From assembly GCA_947379965.1 (NCBI GenBank), contig CANCPC010000001.1:56205-120204 (forward strand): a stretch of DNA of 64,000 bases. The letters are read 5' to 3'. A program made the translations under genes and the position numbers. Numbering within the stretch: the first letter of the stretch is position 1; each line of letters starts with the position of its first letter. This DNA is from Flavobacteriaceae bacterium (lineage in GTDB: Bacteria; Bacteroidota; Bacteroidia; Flavobacteriales; Flavobacteriaceae). Under the pieces are notes generated by a model. That model had not been told where the DNA came from. It was given only the letters and a program-made list of their open reading frames with translations, and searched no databases. This document shows positions 37,539-45,356 of this stretch, one piece after another.

Positions 37539-38232
37539 AAGATTTCGCTCTTACTTGTTCTACTAATTTATCGTCAATAATTAATCCGTCTTTCAGCACC
37601 ACATTTCTTTTGCACATAGCGGCAATATCTGGTTCGTGCGTTACAATCAAAATCGTTTTCCCTTCGTCATTTATCCCTTGAATCAACTCCATAACTTCAT
37701 ACGAAGTCAAGGTGTCTAAAGCACCTGTTGGCTCATCGGCCAATAAAACTTTTGGGTTCGATGCCAATGCTCTAGCGATTGCCACGCGTTGTTTTTGTCC
37801 ACCAGAAAGTTCGTTAGGAAGGTGATGCGAATGCGAAGCCAAACCTACTTTTTCAAGATAAGCCATCGCAATTTCGTTGCGTTCTTTTCGTTTAATGCCT
37901 TGATAATACAAGGGCATTGCCACATTATCTAGCGCCGATTTATAATTAATCAAATTGAAAGATTGGAAAACAAAACCCAAAAATTGGTTTCGATATCGGG
38001 AAGCGATTGTTTCGTTAAGATTTTTAATGGGAATTTTATCTAAAATATAATTACCAGAATCGGCTTCGTCAAGAATCCCAAGAATATTTAGCAAGGTCGA
38101 TTTTCCGGAACCCGATGACCCCATAATCGCCACCAATTCGCCTTCTTTGATATTGAAATTAATTCCTTTTAACACATGTAATTCGGAACCTCCCACTTTA
38201 TAGGATTTATGTAAGTCTTTAATTTCTATCAT
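37531..38232 (-). CDS. ABC transporter ATP-binding protein (MacB/LolD type)
   Basis: First gene of the efflux operon, a 233-residue ATPase. Walker A is GSSGSGKST near 36-44, the Q-loop is VFQSFNLI, the signature is LSGGQKQRVA, Walker B is LLADEPTGALD, and the H-loop histidine lies in VTHEPD. It belongs to the MacB/LolD/FtsE group that works with FtsX-like permeases. It overlaps the next permease by eight bases. Operon order is ATPase, permease, permease, adaptor, TolC, adaptor. Confidence 0.94.
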   Translation of the reverse strand: MIEIKDLHKSYKVGGSELHVLKGINFNIKEGELVAIMGSSGSGKSTLLNILGILDEADSGNYILDKIPIKNLNETIASRYRNQFLGFVFQSFNLINYKSALDNVAMPLYYQGIKRKERNEIAMAYLEKVGLASHSHHLPNELSGGQKQRVAIARALASNPKVLLADEPTGALDTLTSYEVMELIQGINDEGKTILIVTHEPDIAAMCKRNVVLKDGLIIDDKLVEQVRAKSYV

Positions 38233-38616
38233 ATTCTTGAATAATTTAAAACAATAATAACTCTTTTGCTAAAGTAATTGTAACAATAAAATGTTAATAC
38301 TATTTCTTAATATATTCTTATAAGACTGATTCATTATGAAAATGTTACAGCTTTGATGAGAAAAAATTTAAGAATTAACCAATTTCAGTTTGGAGATATG
38401 ATAAAGTAATTAAAAACTATAACATAAAACATAAAACGAAATAAAGTAAATAAGCTTTTTTTCTTAATGGAAATAGTAGTTTCAACTTGAGAAATTAATT
38501 GTCCTATATTTAAAGAAAAATGTACACAACATCTAAGAAGAGAAGAATCAAATGAGATATTAAATATTATAAACTAAGCAATTTTGACTAATTTTACAAC
38601 TTAAAATACTTATAAA
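38233..38616. other. 384-base gene-free spacer between the efflux operon and the DUF4403 gene
   Basis: AT-rich divergent intergenic region that must hold both promoters. I see only weak partial matches to TAnnTTTG and no ORF, hairpin or repeat that I can support. Confidence 0.5.
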
Positions 38617-40014
38617 ATGACAAAATTATTTTCTATTCTTGCTAGTTTTTTTCTTATTGTCTCATTTTCAAGTTGTTCAAGCTCAAATAAAATAGCCGCA
38701 TTAAAACCTGAACCAAATGATGCAAGTCCTTTAGTTTATGAAAATACGCCCTCATATATCAATTTACCAATCAGTATCAAATTGAAAGATATTGAGAATA
38801 AAACCAATGTGCTATTAAATGGATTAGTCTATGAAGATAACAAAATCGAAGACGATAATATTCAAATGAAAATTTGGAAACAAGCACCTATTTCTATTAC
38901 TAATGAAAACGGGAAAATCAAAACTGTTTTACCTTTAAAAGTTTGGGTTAAGTATAGAATTGGCACAAAAGCTTTGGGAGTTGATTTATACAGTACACAA
39001 GAATTTAATCTTAATGGAGTTGTCACCCTAACAAGTGATGTCACTTTGAACAATTGGAAATTAAGTACTAAAACATCCCTAAAATCATTAGATTGGAGGG
39101 AAAGTCCAACTATGGTTATTTTTGGAAAAAGCGTTCCAGTAACCTACCTTATCGATCCTGCTGTTAAAATTTTTAAATCAAAAATTGAAACAAAGATTGA
39201 TGAGGCTATAGAAAAATCAATGGATTTTAAGCCCAATGTTTTGGCAGCTTTAGAAAAAATTTGCACACCATTGTTGATGAATGAAGCTTTTGAAAGTTGG
39301 CTTCAAATTATTCCAATAGAAATTTATTCTACCACTGCAAAACTCAATAATGATAGCTTTTTACTTGAAATGGGAATGAAATGCAACATGGAAACGGTGA
39401 TAGGAAATAAACCTCAAATAAAATTCGACGCTTCTAAAATCATTTTGAAACCAGTTACAAAAATTCCAAATCAAATTTCGGCAAACATAGCTGCAGTGTC
39501 AACTTATGAAGAGGCTTCAAAAATAATTACAAAGAATTTTTCGGGTCAAGAATTTGGCTCAGGAAGCAAAAAAATAACGGTTCAAAAAGTGGCAATTTGG
39601 CAAAAAGATAACAAAATGGTTCTTGCTTTAGACGTTTTGGGAACCATAAATGGAACTATTTATTTAACAGGTTTACCACAATATAACGACCAAACAAAAG
39701 AACTCTATTTTGACAAAATGGAGTATGTGTTAGACACCAAAAACAAATTGATAAAAACAGCGAATTGGTTAGTGCAAGGATTGGTTTTGAGAAAAATTCA
39801 AGAAAGCTGTCGTTATTCTATAACCCAAAATTTAGAAGAAGGCAAGAAAAGTATAATGACTTACTTGAAAAACTATTCGCCAATGCCTGGTGTATATGTA
39901 AATGGAAAAATGGATGATATTCAATTTCAGAAAACCCAATTAACGAACAAAGCCATTATTGCTTTTATAAAAGTAAATGGAACCGTAAATGTTGCTGTTG
40001 ATGGGTTGAAGTAA
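38617..40014 (+). CDS. DUF4403 family lipoprotein
   Basis: A 465-residue predicted lipoprotein: hydrophobic signal ending in a lipobox with cysteine at residue 20 (SFSSCSSS). The body has a beta-rich repeated pattern with segments such as PSYINLPISIKLKDIE and, near the C-terminus, GVYVNGKMDDIQF typical of DUF4403, a family that resembles lipid-binding tubular proteins. No function is established. It stands alone on the plus strand, between the divergent efflux operon and the convergent oxidase cluster. Confidence 0.82.
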   Translation: MTKLFSILASFFLIVSFSSCSSSNKIAALKPEPNDASPLVYENTPSYINLPISIKLKDIENKTNVLLNGLVYEDNKIEDDNIQMKIWKQAPISITNENGKIKTVLPLKVWVKYRIGTKALGVDLYSTQEFNLNGVVTLTSDVTLNNWKLSTKTSLKSLDWRESPTMVIFGKSVPVTYLIDPAVKIFKSKIETKIDEAIEKSMDFKPNVLAALEKICTPLLMNEAFESWLQIIPIEIYSTTAKLNNDSFLLEMGMKCNMETVIGNKPQIKFDASKIILKPVTKIPNQISANIAAVSTYEEASKIITKNFSGQEFGSGSKKITVQKVAIWQKDNKMVLALDVLGTINGTIYLTGLPQYNDQTKELYFDKMEYVLDTKNKLIKTANWLVQGLVLRKIQESCRYSITQNLEEGKKSIMTYLKNYSPMPGVYVNGKMDDIQFQKTQLTNKAIIAFIKVNGTVNVAVDGLK

Positions 40015-40088
40015 AATCAGCTTGAAGGTTTCAGAATGCAGATTTCAGTCTACGTATTTTCCAATTAATATTGAAATTTAAACCTTTA

Positions 40089-40355
40089 TTATTTATTTTT
40101 TCGCATTCTATAAACTGCATAAAAAACGCCTGCAACTAGTAAATAGGGTATAAGCATCAAGTAAACAATTCCATTATTCACAGCTTTTGCTTTCGCCACA
40201 TTGCCTTCACCTGCCAAAGCGGCACGACACATAGCGCATTGAGCAATTGAAGCAAATTGAAAAAACAAAAAACAAAGAACAAAAAATACATTTTTAATTA
40301 TGCCTCTTGACTTATGATTCTTGGCTTTTGGCTTTTGGCTTTTTTTAAGAAACAT
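40089..40355 (-). CDS. Small membrane protein of the oxidase cluster (CAMC motif)
   Basis: An 88-residue protein with a hydrophobic signal-like segment ending in FASIAQ, a CAMCRAAL motif, and a C-terminal membrane helix (about 60-80) before a basic tail. Similar small proteins accompany cytochrome oxidase genes in Bacteroidota; the CxxC suggests a redox or metal role, which is inference. Its only good start is ATG 40355, which overlaps the DUF420 stop by eleven bases. Its first ~18 residues (KKSQKPKAKNHKSRG) are encoded by a short repetitive AAAAGCC sequence and look like a later addition. Confidence 0.65.
   Translation of the reverse strand: MFLKKSQKPKAKNHKSRGIIKNVFFVLCFLFFQFASIAQCAMCRAALAGEGNVAKAKAVNNGIVYLMLIPYLLVAGVFYAVYRMRKNK
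40316..40346. repeat. Short-unit repeat inside the start of the CAMC protein gene
   Basis: On the plus strand TTGGCTTTTGGCTTTTGGCTTTTT repeats a seven-base unit three times. Read on the minus strand it encodes the basic N-terminus of the small protein. Confidence 0.7.
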
Positions 40356-40887
40356 AATAAGGAGCAATCATTAAATATACAATAACACCCGTAACTGCAA
40401 CATACAACCAGATTGGGAATGTAATTTTAGCAATTTTTTTATGTTTGTCAAATTTTTCAGCCAGGGCACGAACATAACTAATTAACACCAACGGAATAAC
40501 GGTTATTGATAAAAGAATATGTGTTATCAAAATAAAAAAATAAACGATTCTGATTATTCCTTCACCACCAAATTTAGTCGCATCCGTTGTCATGTGATAT
40601 GCCACGTACATCACCAAAAATGCTAGTGAAAGCGCAATTGCAGTGGTCATCAATCGTTCGTGAAGTTTTCTATTTCCTCTTTTGATTGCCAGTACTGCAG
40701 TCACTAAAACCACGGCTGTAATTCCGTTTATTGTTGCATAAATTGGTGGTAAAAAAGAAAGTGGTGTTACGTCAATACCAAAATCTTTTAGTTTAACGCT
40801 AAAAAGTAGGGCAACCACAACCGGAATTGCAATTGAAACTACTACAATATACTTATTGAATTTTTGATCTAATGAATTTTTTTCCAT
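40345..40887 (-). CDS. DUF420 domain membrane protein
   Basis: A 180-residue protein of the DUF420 family with five membrane helices (about 13-30, 42-62, 78-98, 113-135 and 152-175). Conserved histidines occur in the YHMTTDATKFGG and ITHILLS segments. DUF420 genes are regularly found with SCO and cytochrome oxidase genes and are related to the CtaG/YozB group, so a part in oxidase assembly is likely but not shown. It follows the SCO gene by two bases and overlaps the small CAMC gene. Confidence 0.87.
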   Translation of the reverse strand: MEKNSLDQKFNKYIVVVSIAIPVVVALLFSVKLKDFGIDVTPLSFLPPIYATINGITAVVLVTAVLAIKRGNRKLHERLMTTAIALSLAFLVMYVAYHMTTDATKFGGEGIIRIVYFFILITHILLSITVIPLVLISYVRALAEKFDKHKKIAKITFPIWLYVAVTGVIVYLMIAPYYVS

Positions 40888-40889
40888 GT

Positions 40890-41576
40890 TTATTCTTTTA
40901 ATAAAATTGCTATATCTTGTTGAATATCTCTTACCCCTTTTTTATCTAGGCCATCATAATATAAAATTGGATTACCATATTCGTCATTTCGACATCGAAT
41001 GTAACCCTTTTTATCAATCAAGGCAAACAAACCAGAATGCTCGAAACCGCCATTTACTTTGTTATTTTCGCCTACATATTCATTAAATCCTTTATTGGCC
41101 AAATCATAAATTGCAATTTTATCACCCGTCAAGAAGTTCCAATTTGATGATGTAGCACCCAATAATTTAGCATGTTCTTTCAAAACCGCTGCTGTATCGT
41201 GTTCCGGATCTATGGTAATGGATACAATACCAAAATTTGGATTACCAAAAAAAGTCTTTTGAAGCTCTAACATGCTCATATTCATTTTCGGGCAAATAGA
41301 AGGGCAAGTCGTAAAGAAAAACTCTAAAACATAAACTTTGTTCTTGTAGGTATTATTGTTAATCTTCAAATTATCCTGGTTTAGCAATTCAAATTTTGGG
41401 GCAAAACCCATTTTGTATAAGCTTGCATTATCTTTTGACGAATTAGAAACTTTGTCTAACCGATCGCCTTTTACAATTTCATTTTTTTGAAATCTGTCAA
41501 TTATCTTAGGAATTGCATAAATTCCAAAGACTAGAACAATAAATGAAATACCGATATATGATTTATTTTTAAGCAT
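40890..41576 (-). CDS. SCO1/SenC family copper chaperone
   Basis: Delivers copper to the Cu-A site of cytochrome c oxidase subunit II. The 228-residue protein has one N-terminal membrane anchor (about 8-26) and a thioredoxin-fold domain facing the periplasm. The copper ligands C91 and C95 (CPSICP) and H180 (GGFEHSG) are all present. It lies in the oxidase cluster between a degenerate SCO-like gene and DUF420. Confidence 0.93.
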   Translation of the reverse strand: MLKNKSYIGISFIVLVFGIYAIPKIIDRFQKNEIVKGDRLDKVSNSSKDNASLYKMGFAPKFELLNQDNLKINNNTYKNKVYVLEFFFTTCPSICPKMNMSMLELQKTFFGNPNFGIVSITIDPEHDTAAVLKEHAKLLGATSSNWNFLTGDKIAIYDLANKGFNEYVGENNKVNGGFEHSGLFALIDKKGYIRCRNDEYGNPILYYDGLDKKGVRDIQQDIAILLKE

Positions 41577-41588
41577 TATTTATAAAGT

Positions 41589-42230
41589 TTAAAGTTCTTT
41601 TGTAGCATTGTTATTTTTCTTCAGAGCAGCACGATATTCATAAAGAATAACTTTAAAATCATCTAGCATTTCATTACTTAAATCGGAAGGATGAAAAGTA
41701 TTGTAGCCTTCTTTATACCCCTTTTTCTCTTTTCTCCCTCTTAAGTTTCTCCCTTTATCGATAATATAAACATTTGGCGTTCCGAAATCAGGATCTAATT
41801 TACCAACAAGTTTTAATTGATTATAATAGCTAGTTATTTCGTTTGGTGTTGTGAAAACAAATTGCCATTGCGACACATCAGTAAAAGCACTTAATGCATC
41901 TACTATTTTTTTAGCATCATTTTCTGTTCCTAAAGGGCAAATTACGACAAATTGCAAATCTTTAAAAGTATGGTACTGCTGATAAATCTTTTGATTCAGA
42001 TTAAAAAAGTTTCCGCGATTTTTTAAAAGGTTAGTACCAGAAAAACCAAGAATTGTAATTTTACCATTTAAGGACACTTTTTCGTTTCTTAATGATTTCC
42101 AATCACCACAATCAGCGACTTTCTGTGTTATTATAGGCAATTTTGTAAAACTGTTTATTCCAGATGCAAAAAAAAGATACGCAACAATAGGTAAAACAAA
42201 AAGAATAAAAAGGACGATATTTTTTTTCAT
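41589..42230 (-). CDS. SCO/thioredoxin-like protein lacking the cysteine pair
   Basis: A 213-residue protein with an N-terminal membrane anchor (about 4-24) and a thioredoxin-like domain that parallels the adjacent SCO protein. Where SCO has the copper CPxxC, this one reads GFSGTNLLKN, without cysteines. The later histidine is likewise not in a GGFEHSG context. It seems to be a non-catalytic paralogue that may assist SCO or the oxidase structurally. ATG 42230 is used; the in-frame TTG further up overlaps the terminator of the preceding gene. Confidence 0.72.
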   Translation of the reverse strand: MKKNIVLFILFVLPIVAYLFFASGINSFTKLPIITQKVADCGDWKSLRNEKVSLNGKITILGFSGTNLLKNRGNFFNLNQKIYQQYHTFKDLQFVVICPLGTENDAKKIVDALSAFTDVSQWQFVFTTPNEITSYYNQLKLVGKLDPDFGTPNVYIIDKGRNLRGRKEKKGYKEGYNTFHPSDLSNEMLDDFKVILYEYRAALKKNNNATKEL

Positions 42231-42258
42231 GGTTACATCAAAATCTAAAGTACAAAAA

Positions 42259-42291
42259 TAAAAAAAGGCACGCAATGCGCACCCTTTTTTT
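42259..42291 (-). terminator. Terminator-like hairpin after the oxidase subunit IV gene
   Basis: A-rich and T-rich arms flank a GC-rich core (GGCACGCAATGCGCACC), giving a stem usable in either direction with a T run. It lies 15 bases after the subunit IV stop. Confidence 0.6.
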
Positions 42292-42305
42292 GAATTAATA
42301 TCTTA

Positions 42306-42656
42306 TTAAAAATTCCATTTGATTGTAGAGTTTTTAAAAACTCCGTAAATATAATTTCCTTCTGTTAATAGAATAAAAAGCAAATAAATTACCAAGAATA
42401 TTACCGGATAAATTACTGAATTTCTTAAAGTCCTTTTTTCACCTTCCATATGCATAAATGCATAAACAATAAAATAAGCTTTTACTAGAGTTAAAATGAT
42501 GAATATCCAGTTTAATAAAGACAAACCTAAAAAACTATTTAAGTGTAATGATTCCGGCTTTATAATCCCGAATATTACCTCGACTATTGTTATTACAGAT
42601 AAAAGACCAAAAACAGTCCAAATTCTTTTTGCGTTAGAAACGTGTTCGTGTGACAT
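42306..42656 (-). CDS. Cytochrome c oxidase subunit IV family protein
   Basis: A 116-residue membrane protein with three helices (about 13-30, 44-66 and 80-103). A conserved YFIVYAFMHMEGEKR segment between the second and third marks the bacterial subunit IV (CoxF/CyoD-like) family. It is a structural, non-catalytic subunit. It follows the long subunit III gene by 19 bases in the same transcript. Confidence 0.88.
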   Translation of the reverse strand: MSHEHVSNAKRIWTVFGLLSVITIVEVIFGIIKPESLHLNSFLGLSLLNWIFIILTLVKAYFIVYAFMHMEGEKRTLRNSVIYPVIFLVIYLLFILLTEGNYIYGVFKNSTIKWNF

Positions 42657-42675
42657 AATTAATACTTTTTGTAAA

Positions 42676-43650
42676 TTAAACTAGATAGAAAACTGTGAAA
42701 ACAAATACCCAAACTAAATCGACAAAATGCCAATAAAGTCCAACTTTTTCTACCATTTCGTAACTTTTTCTTTTCTCGTAAGTTCCAAGTAATACATTAA
42801 AAAATATGATGATATTAATTATAACACCTGAAAACACGTGAAAACCATGGAAACCTGTTATAAAGAAAAAGAAATCAGCAAACAATTTACTTCCGTATTC
42901 ATTTCTTGTTAAGTTAGCTCCTTCAACAACTAAAGATGCTTGAGCTAAACGTGATTCAGATTCTTTTCTAGATAGTATTGTTTTATGTTTTTGAGCGTTT
43001 ATAACCTCAGTTCTTATCAATAAATCAGGATGCAATTTGAAACCTGCTTGAACTTGCTCTACTGTGTAAGTTGGCAAAGTAGGCTCTTCCATAAACCATT
43101 TCCCTTTATTTCTAGTCAATTGCTCTCTTTCAACAGGTAAATTTGCTGCGAATTCTGCAATTGCTACTCGTTTCCCTTCTTTATCAACAAACTGAAGTAT
43201 GCTTCCTCCCTTAGTTTCAATAGCGCCATATTCGCCTTTAATGAAATTTTTCCATTCCCAAGCTTGAGAACCTACGAAGATTAACCCCCCAATAATTGTC
43301 AAAAACAAATAGATGGTTACTTTCTTTTTATCTAATTGATGACCAGCATCTACTGCAAGCACCATTGTTACAGAAGAGAAAATCAAAATAAAAGTCATAA
43401 ATGCCACATAATACATTGGTGCAGATACACCATGCATAAATGGAAAATGCGTAAACACTTCATCGGCCAATGGCCAAGTTTCAATAAATTTAAATCTTGA
43501 AAAACCGTAAGCTGCTAGAAATCCTGAAAATGTTAAAGCATCTGACACGATAAAAAACCACATCATCAATTTACCATAACTGGCTCCCATAGGCTCATTT
43601 CCGCCATCCCAAGTTTTTCCTACACTATTTTCAGTAGTAACTGTTCCCAT
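42676..43650 (-). CDS. Cytochrome c oxidase subunit III with a large loop insertion
   Basis: A 324-residue subunit III. Helices cover about 28-50, 78-100 and 112-132. Then an unusual hydrophilic stretch of about 110 residues (142-252) precedes the last helices, which carry FITGFHGFHVFSG and the C-terminal YWHFVDLVWVFVF motif of the family. Typical subunit III proteins are about 200-270 residues, so the insertion makes it long. It stabilises the catalytic subunit rather than taking part in catalysis. It follows the shorter paralogue by 43 bases. Confidence 0.92.
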   Translation of the reverse strand: MGTVTTENSVGKTWDGGNEPMGASYGKLMMWFFIVSDALTFSGFLAAYGFSRFKFIETWPLADEVFTHFPFMHGVSAPMYYVAFMTFILIFSSVTMVLAVDAGHQLDKKKVTIYLFLTIIGGLIFVGSQAWEWKNFIKGEYGAIETKGGSILQFVDKEGKRVAIAEFAANLPVEREQLTRNKGKWFMEEPTLPTYTVEQVQAGFKLHPDLLIRTEVINAQKHKTILSRKESESRLAQASLVVEGANLTRNEYGSKLFADFFFFITGFHGFHVFSGVIINIIIFFNVLLGTYEKRKSYEMVEKVGLYWHFVDLVWVFVFTVFYLV

Positions 43651-43693
43651 AAAAAATCATTCGTTAAAAAGTTTTCAAATTTACAATTTTTTC

Positions 43694-44281
43694 TTATTTA
43701 AAGAAAAATAAAAATAAAAATAAATAAACCCAAAGCAAATCAAGAAAGTGCCAATACATTGCACCTAACTCAATACCAAGGGTTTGAGTTGAATTGTATT
43801 TGTGTTTAAATTGGTTATAAATAATAATTAAAAGTGAAATTAATCCACCAGCAAGGTGAATCAAGTGTACCACGGTTACAATATAAAGAAAAGTTGTAGT
43901 AATTGAACTTTCGGCACCCGTAAAATAATAGCCATTTGCTACAATTTGTCCAAAGCCAACAAATTGCAAAATCACAAATAAAATCCCTAGCGCTAATGTC
44001 CCTAAAAGAAAAGAAGTTGTTGCTCGATTATTGTCTTTTTTGATAGCTTTTTTAGCCAGATGAAAAGTTAAACTGCACCCTATAATCGTGGCAGTACTAA
44101 AATAAAATGCTGTAGGCAATTGAAAATCTTTCAACCAATCGGCTCTAGATTTGCTTACTACAAAAGCACTTGTAAGTCCTGCAAACATCATAGTCATACT
44201 AATCATTGCAAACAATAACAATAATTTATATGATCTTGCTGTTCTTGATTGGTGTTCGTCTGTTGTCATTTCCATTTCCAT
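43694..44281 (-). CDS. Heme-copper oxidase subunit III (short paralogue)
   Basis: A 195-residue subunit III-like protein with five membrane helices and the closing motif MYWHFLDLLWVYLF. The start is ATG 44281, two bases after the ctaB stop; a second ATG four codons in (MTTDEHQ) is also possible. Having two subunit III genes in tandem, one short and one long, is the usual arrangement in Flavobacteriaceae oxidase clusters. Confidence 0.9.
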   Translation of the reverse strand: MEMEMTTDEHQSRTARSYKLLLLFAMISMTMMFAGLTSAFVVSKSRADWLKDFQLPTAFYFSTATIIGCSLTFHLAKKAIKKDNNRATTSFLLGTLALGILFVILQFVGFGQIVANGYYFTGAESSITTTFLYIVTVVHLIHLAGGLISLLIIIYNQFKHKYNSTQTLGIELGAMYWHFLDLLWVYLFLFLFFFK

Positions 44282-44283
44282 AT

Positions 44284-45174
44284 CTATCTTAAAAATTTGT
44301 CAAATATATAAATCAACTGTAATAATGTAATATAAGAAACACTAGCTAACATTAAGGTTCTAGCTGCCTTTGCTGTTTTTAGTTGGTATAAACGCACCGA
44401 ATAATAAAGCATCCAAATTCCTAGCAAAAATACTAAAAAGGCTGCAATATGTGAAATAAATAATTGTCCCGTATAACCCAAAACTGGTAAAAGTGAAGCA
44501 ATAATTAACCAAACTGTGTATAAAATAATCTGCAAAGCTGTTCCTTTATCTTTTTTTCCTGTTGGTAACATGTAAAAACCTGCTTTTTCATAATCTTCAA
44601 ACAGAAACCAACCAATTGCCCAAAAATGAGGAAATTGCCAGAAAAACTGAATTAAGAACAAAGTTCCTGCTTCAATGCCAAAATTTCCTGTTGCTGCAAC
44701 CCAACCTAACATAAAAGGAATTGCTCCTGGGAAAGCACCAACAAAAACTGATAAAGAAGTTATTGTTTTTAATGGTGTATAAACACTTGTATATAAAAAT
44801 ATAGAAATGGCAGCAAACATAGCTGTTTTCGGATTGATAGTATAAAGTAATGCAATCCCAACAAGAGTAAGTATACTAGCTATAGTCAAAGCCAAATTTG
44901 AAGTCATTCTTCCTGCTGGTACAGGACGATTTTTGGTTCTATCCATCAATGCATCAAGTTCTTTTTCGATAACTTGATTATAAGCATTAGAAGCTCCAAC
45001 CATACAATAACCACCAATAGCTAATTTTAATAAAACCATCCAACTAAAAGAATGATCTTCATTAAAACCAAGTAAATAACCAGCTATTGAAGAAAAAACA
45101 ACACTTATTGCCAGTCCAGCCTTAGTAATTGCTTTGAAATCAGTATAAATAGATTTAATAGAAATTGTATTCAA
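44284..45174 (-). CDS. ctaB: Protoheme IX farnesyltransferase
   Basis: Makes heme O from heme B for the oxidase active site. The 296-residue enzyme is a UbiA-family prenyltransferase with eight to nine helices and the prenyl-diphosphate motif in the first cytoplasmic loop, NAYNQVIEKELDALMDRTKNRP. The second loop motif is YTPLKTITSLSVFVGAFPGA. No ATG is near the conserved N-terminus; the start appears to be TTG at 45174. It is the first gene of the oxidase operon, with a -7 box just upstream. Confidence 0.93.
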   Translation of the reverse strand: MNTISIKSIYTDFKAITKAGLAISVVFSSIAGYLLGFNEDHSFSWMVLLKLAIGGYCMVGASNAYNQVIEKELDALMDRTKNRPVPAGRMTSNLALTIASILTLVGIALLYTINPKTAMFAAISIFLYTSVYTPLKTITSLSVFVGAFPGAIPFMLGWVAATGNFGIEAGTLFLIQFFWQFPHFWAIGWFLFEDYEKAGFYMLPTGKKDKGTALQIILYTVWLIIASLLPVLGYTGQLFISHIAAFLVFLLGIWMLYYSVRLYQLKTAKAARTLMLASVSYITLLQLIYIFDKFLR

Positions 45175-45206
45175 TTCGGTATTTATTTGCTTTTTTAAAA
45201 CTGGTG

Positions 45207-45214
45207 CAAATATA
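45207..45214 (-). promoter_or_regulatory. -7 box of the ctaB-oxidase operon
   Basis: On the minus strand TATATTTG matches TAnnTTTG exactly and lies 32 bases before the TTG start of ctaB. The -33 region is weak. Confidence 0.5.
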
Positions 45215-45356
45215 GGAATTCAATCGCATAAATTTAGAGGTTATTTTTAGATTTTTTTAAAGGTAACAATTCAATTAAAATCATACCGATTGTCATATTA
45301 TAAATGTAAGTTATAGTTAAATTTTCTATTATAAATGAAATTAACAATCCTATTTA

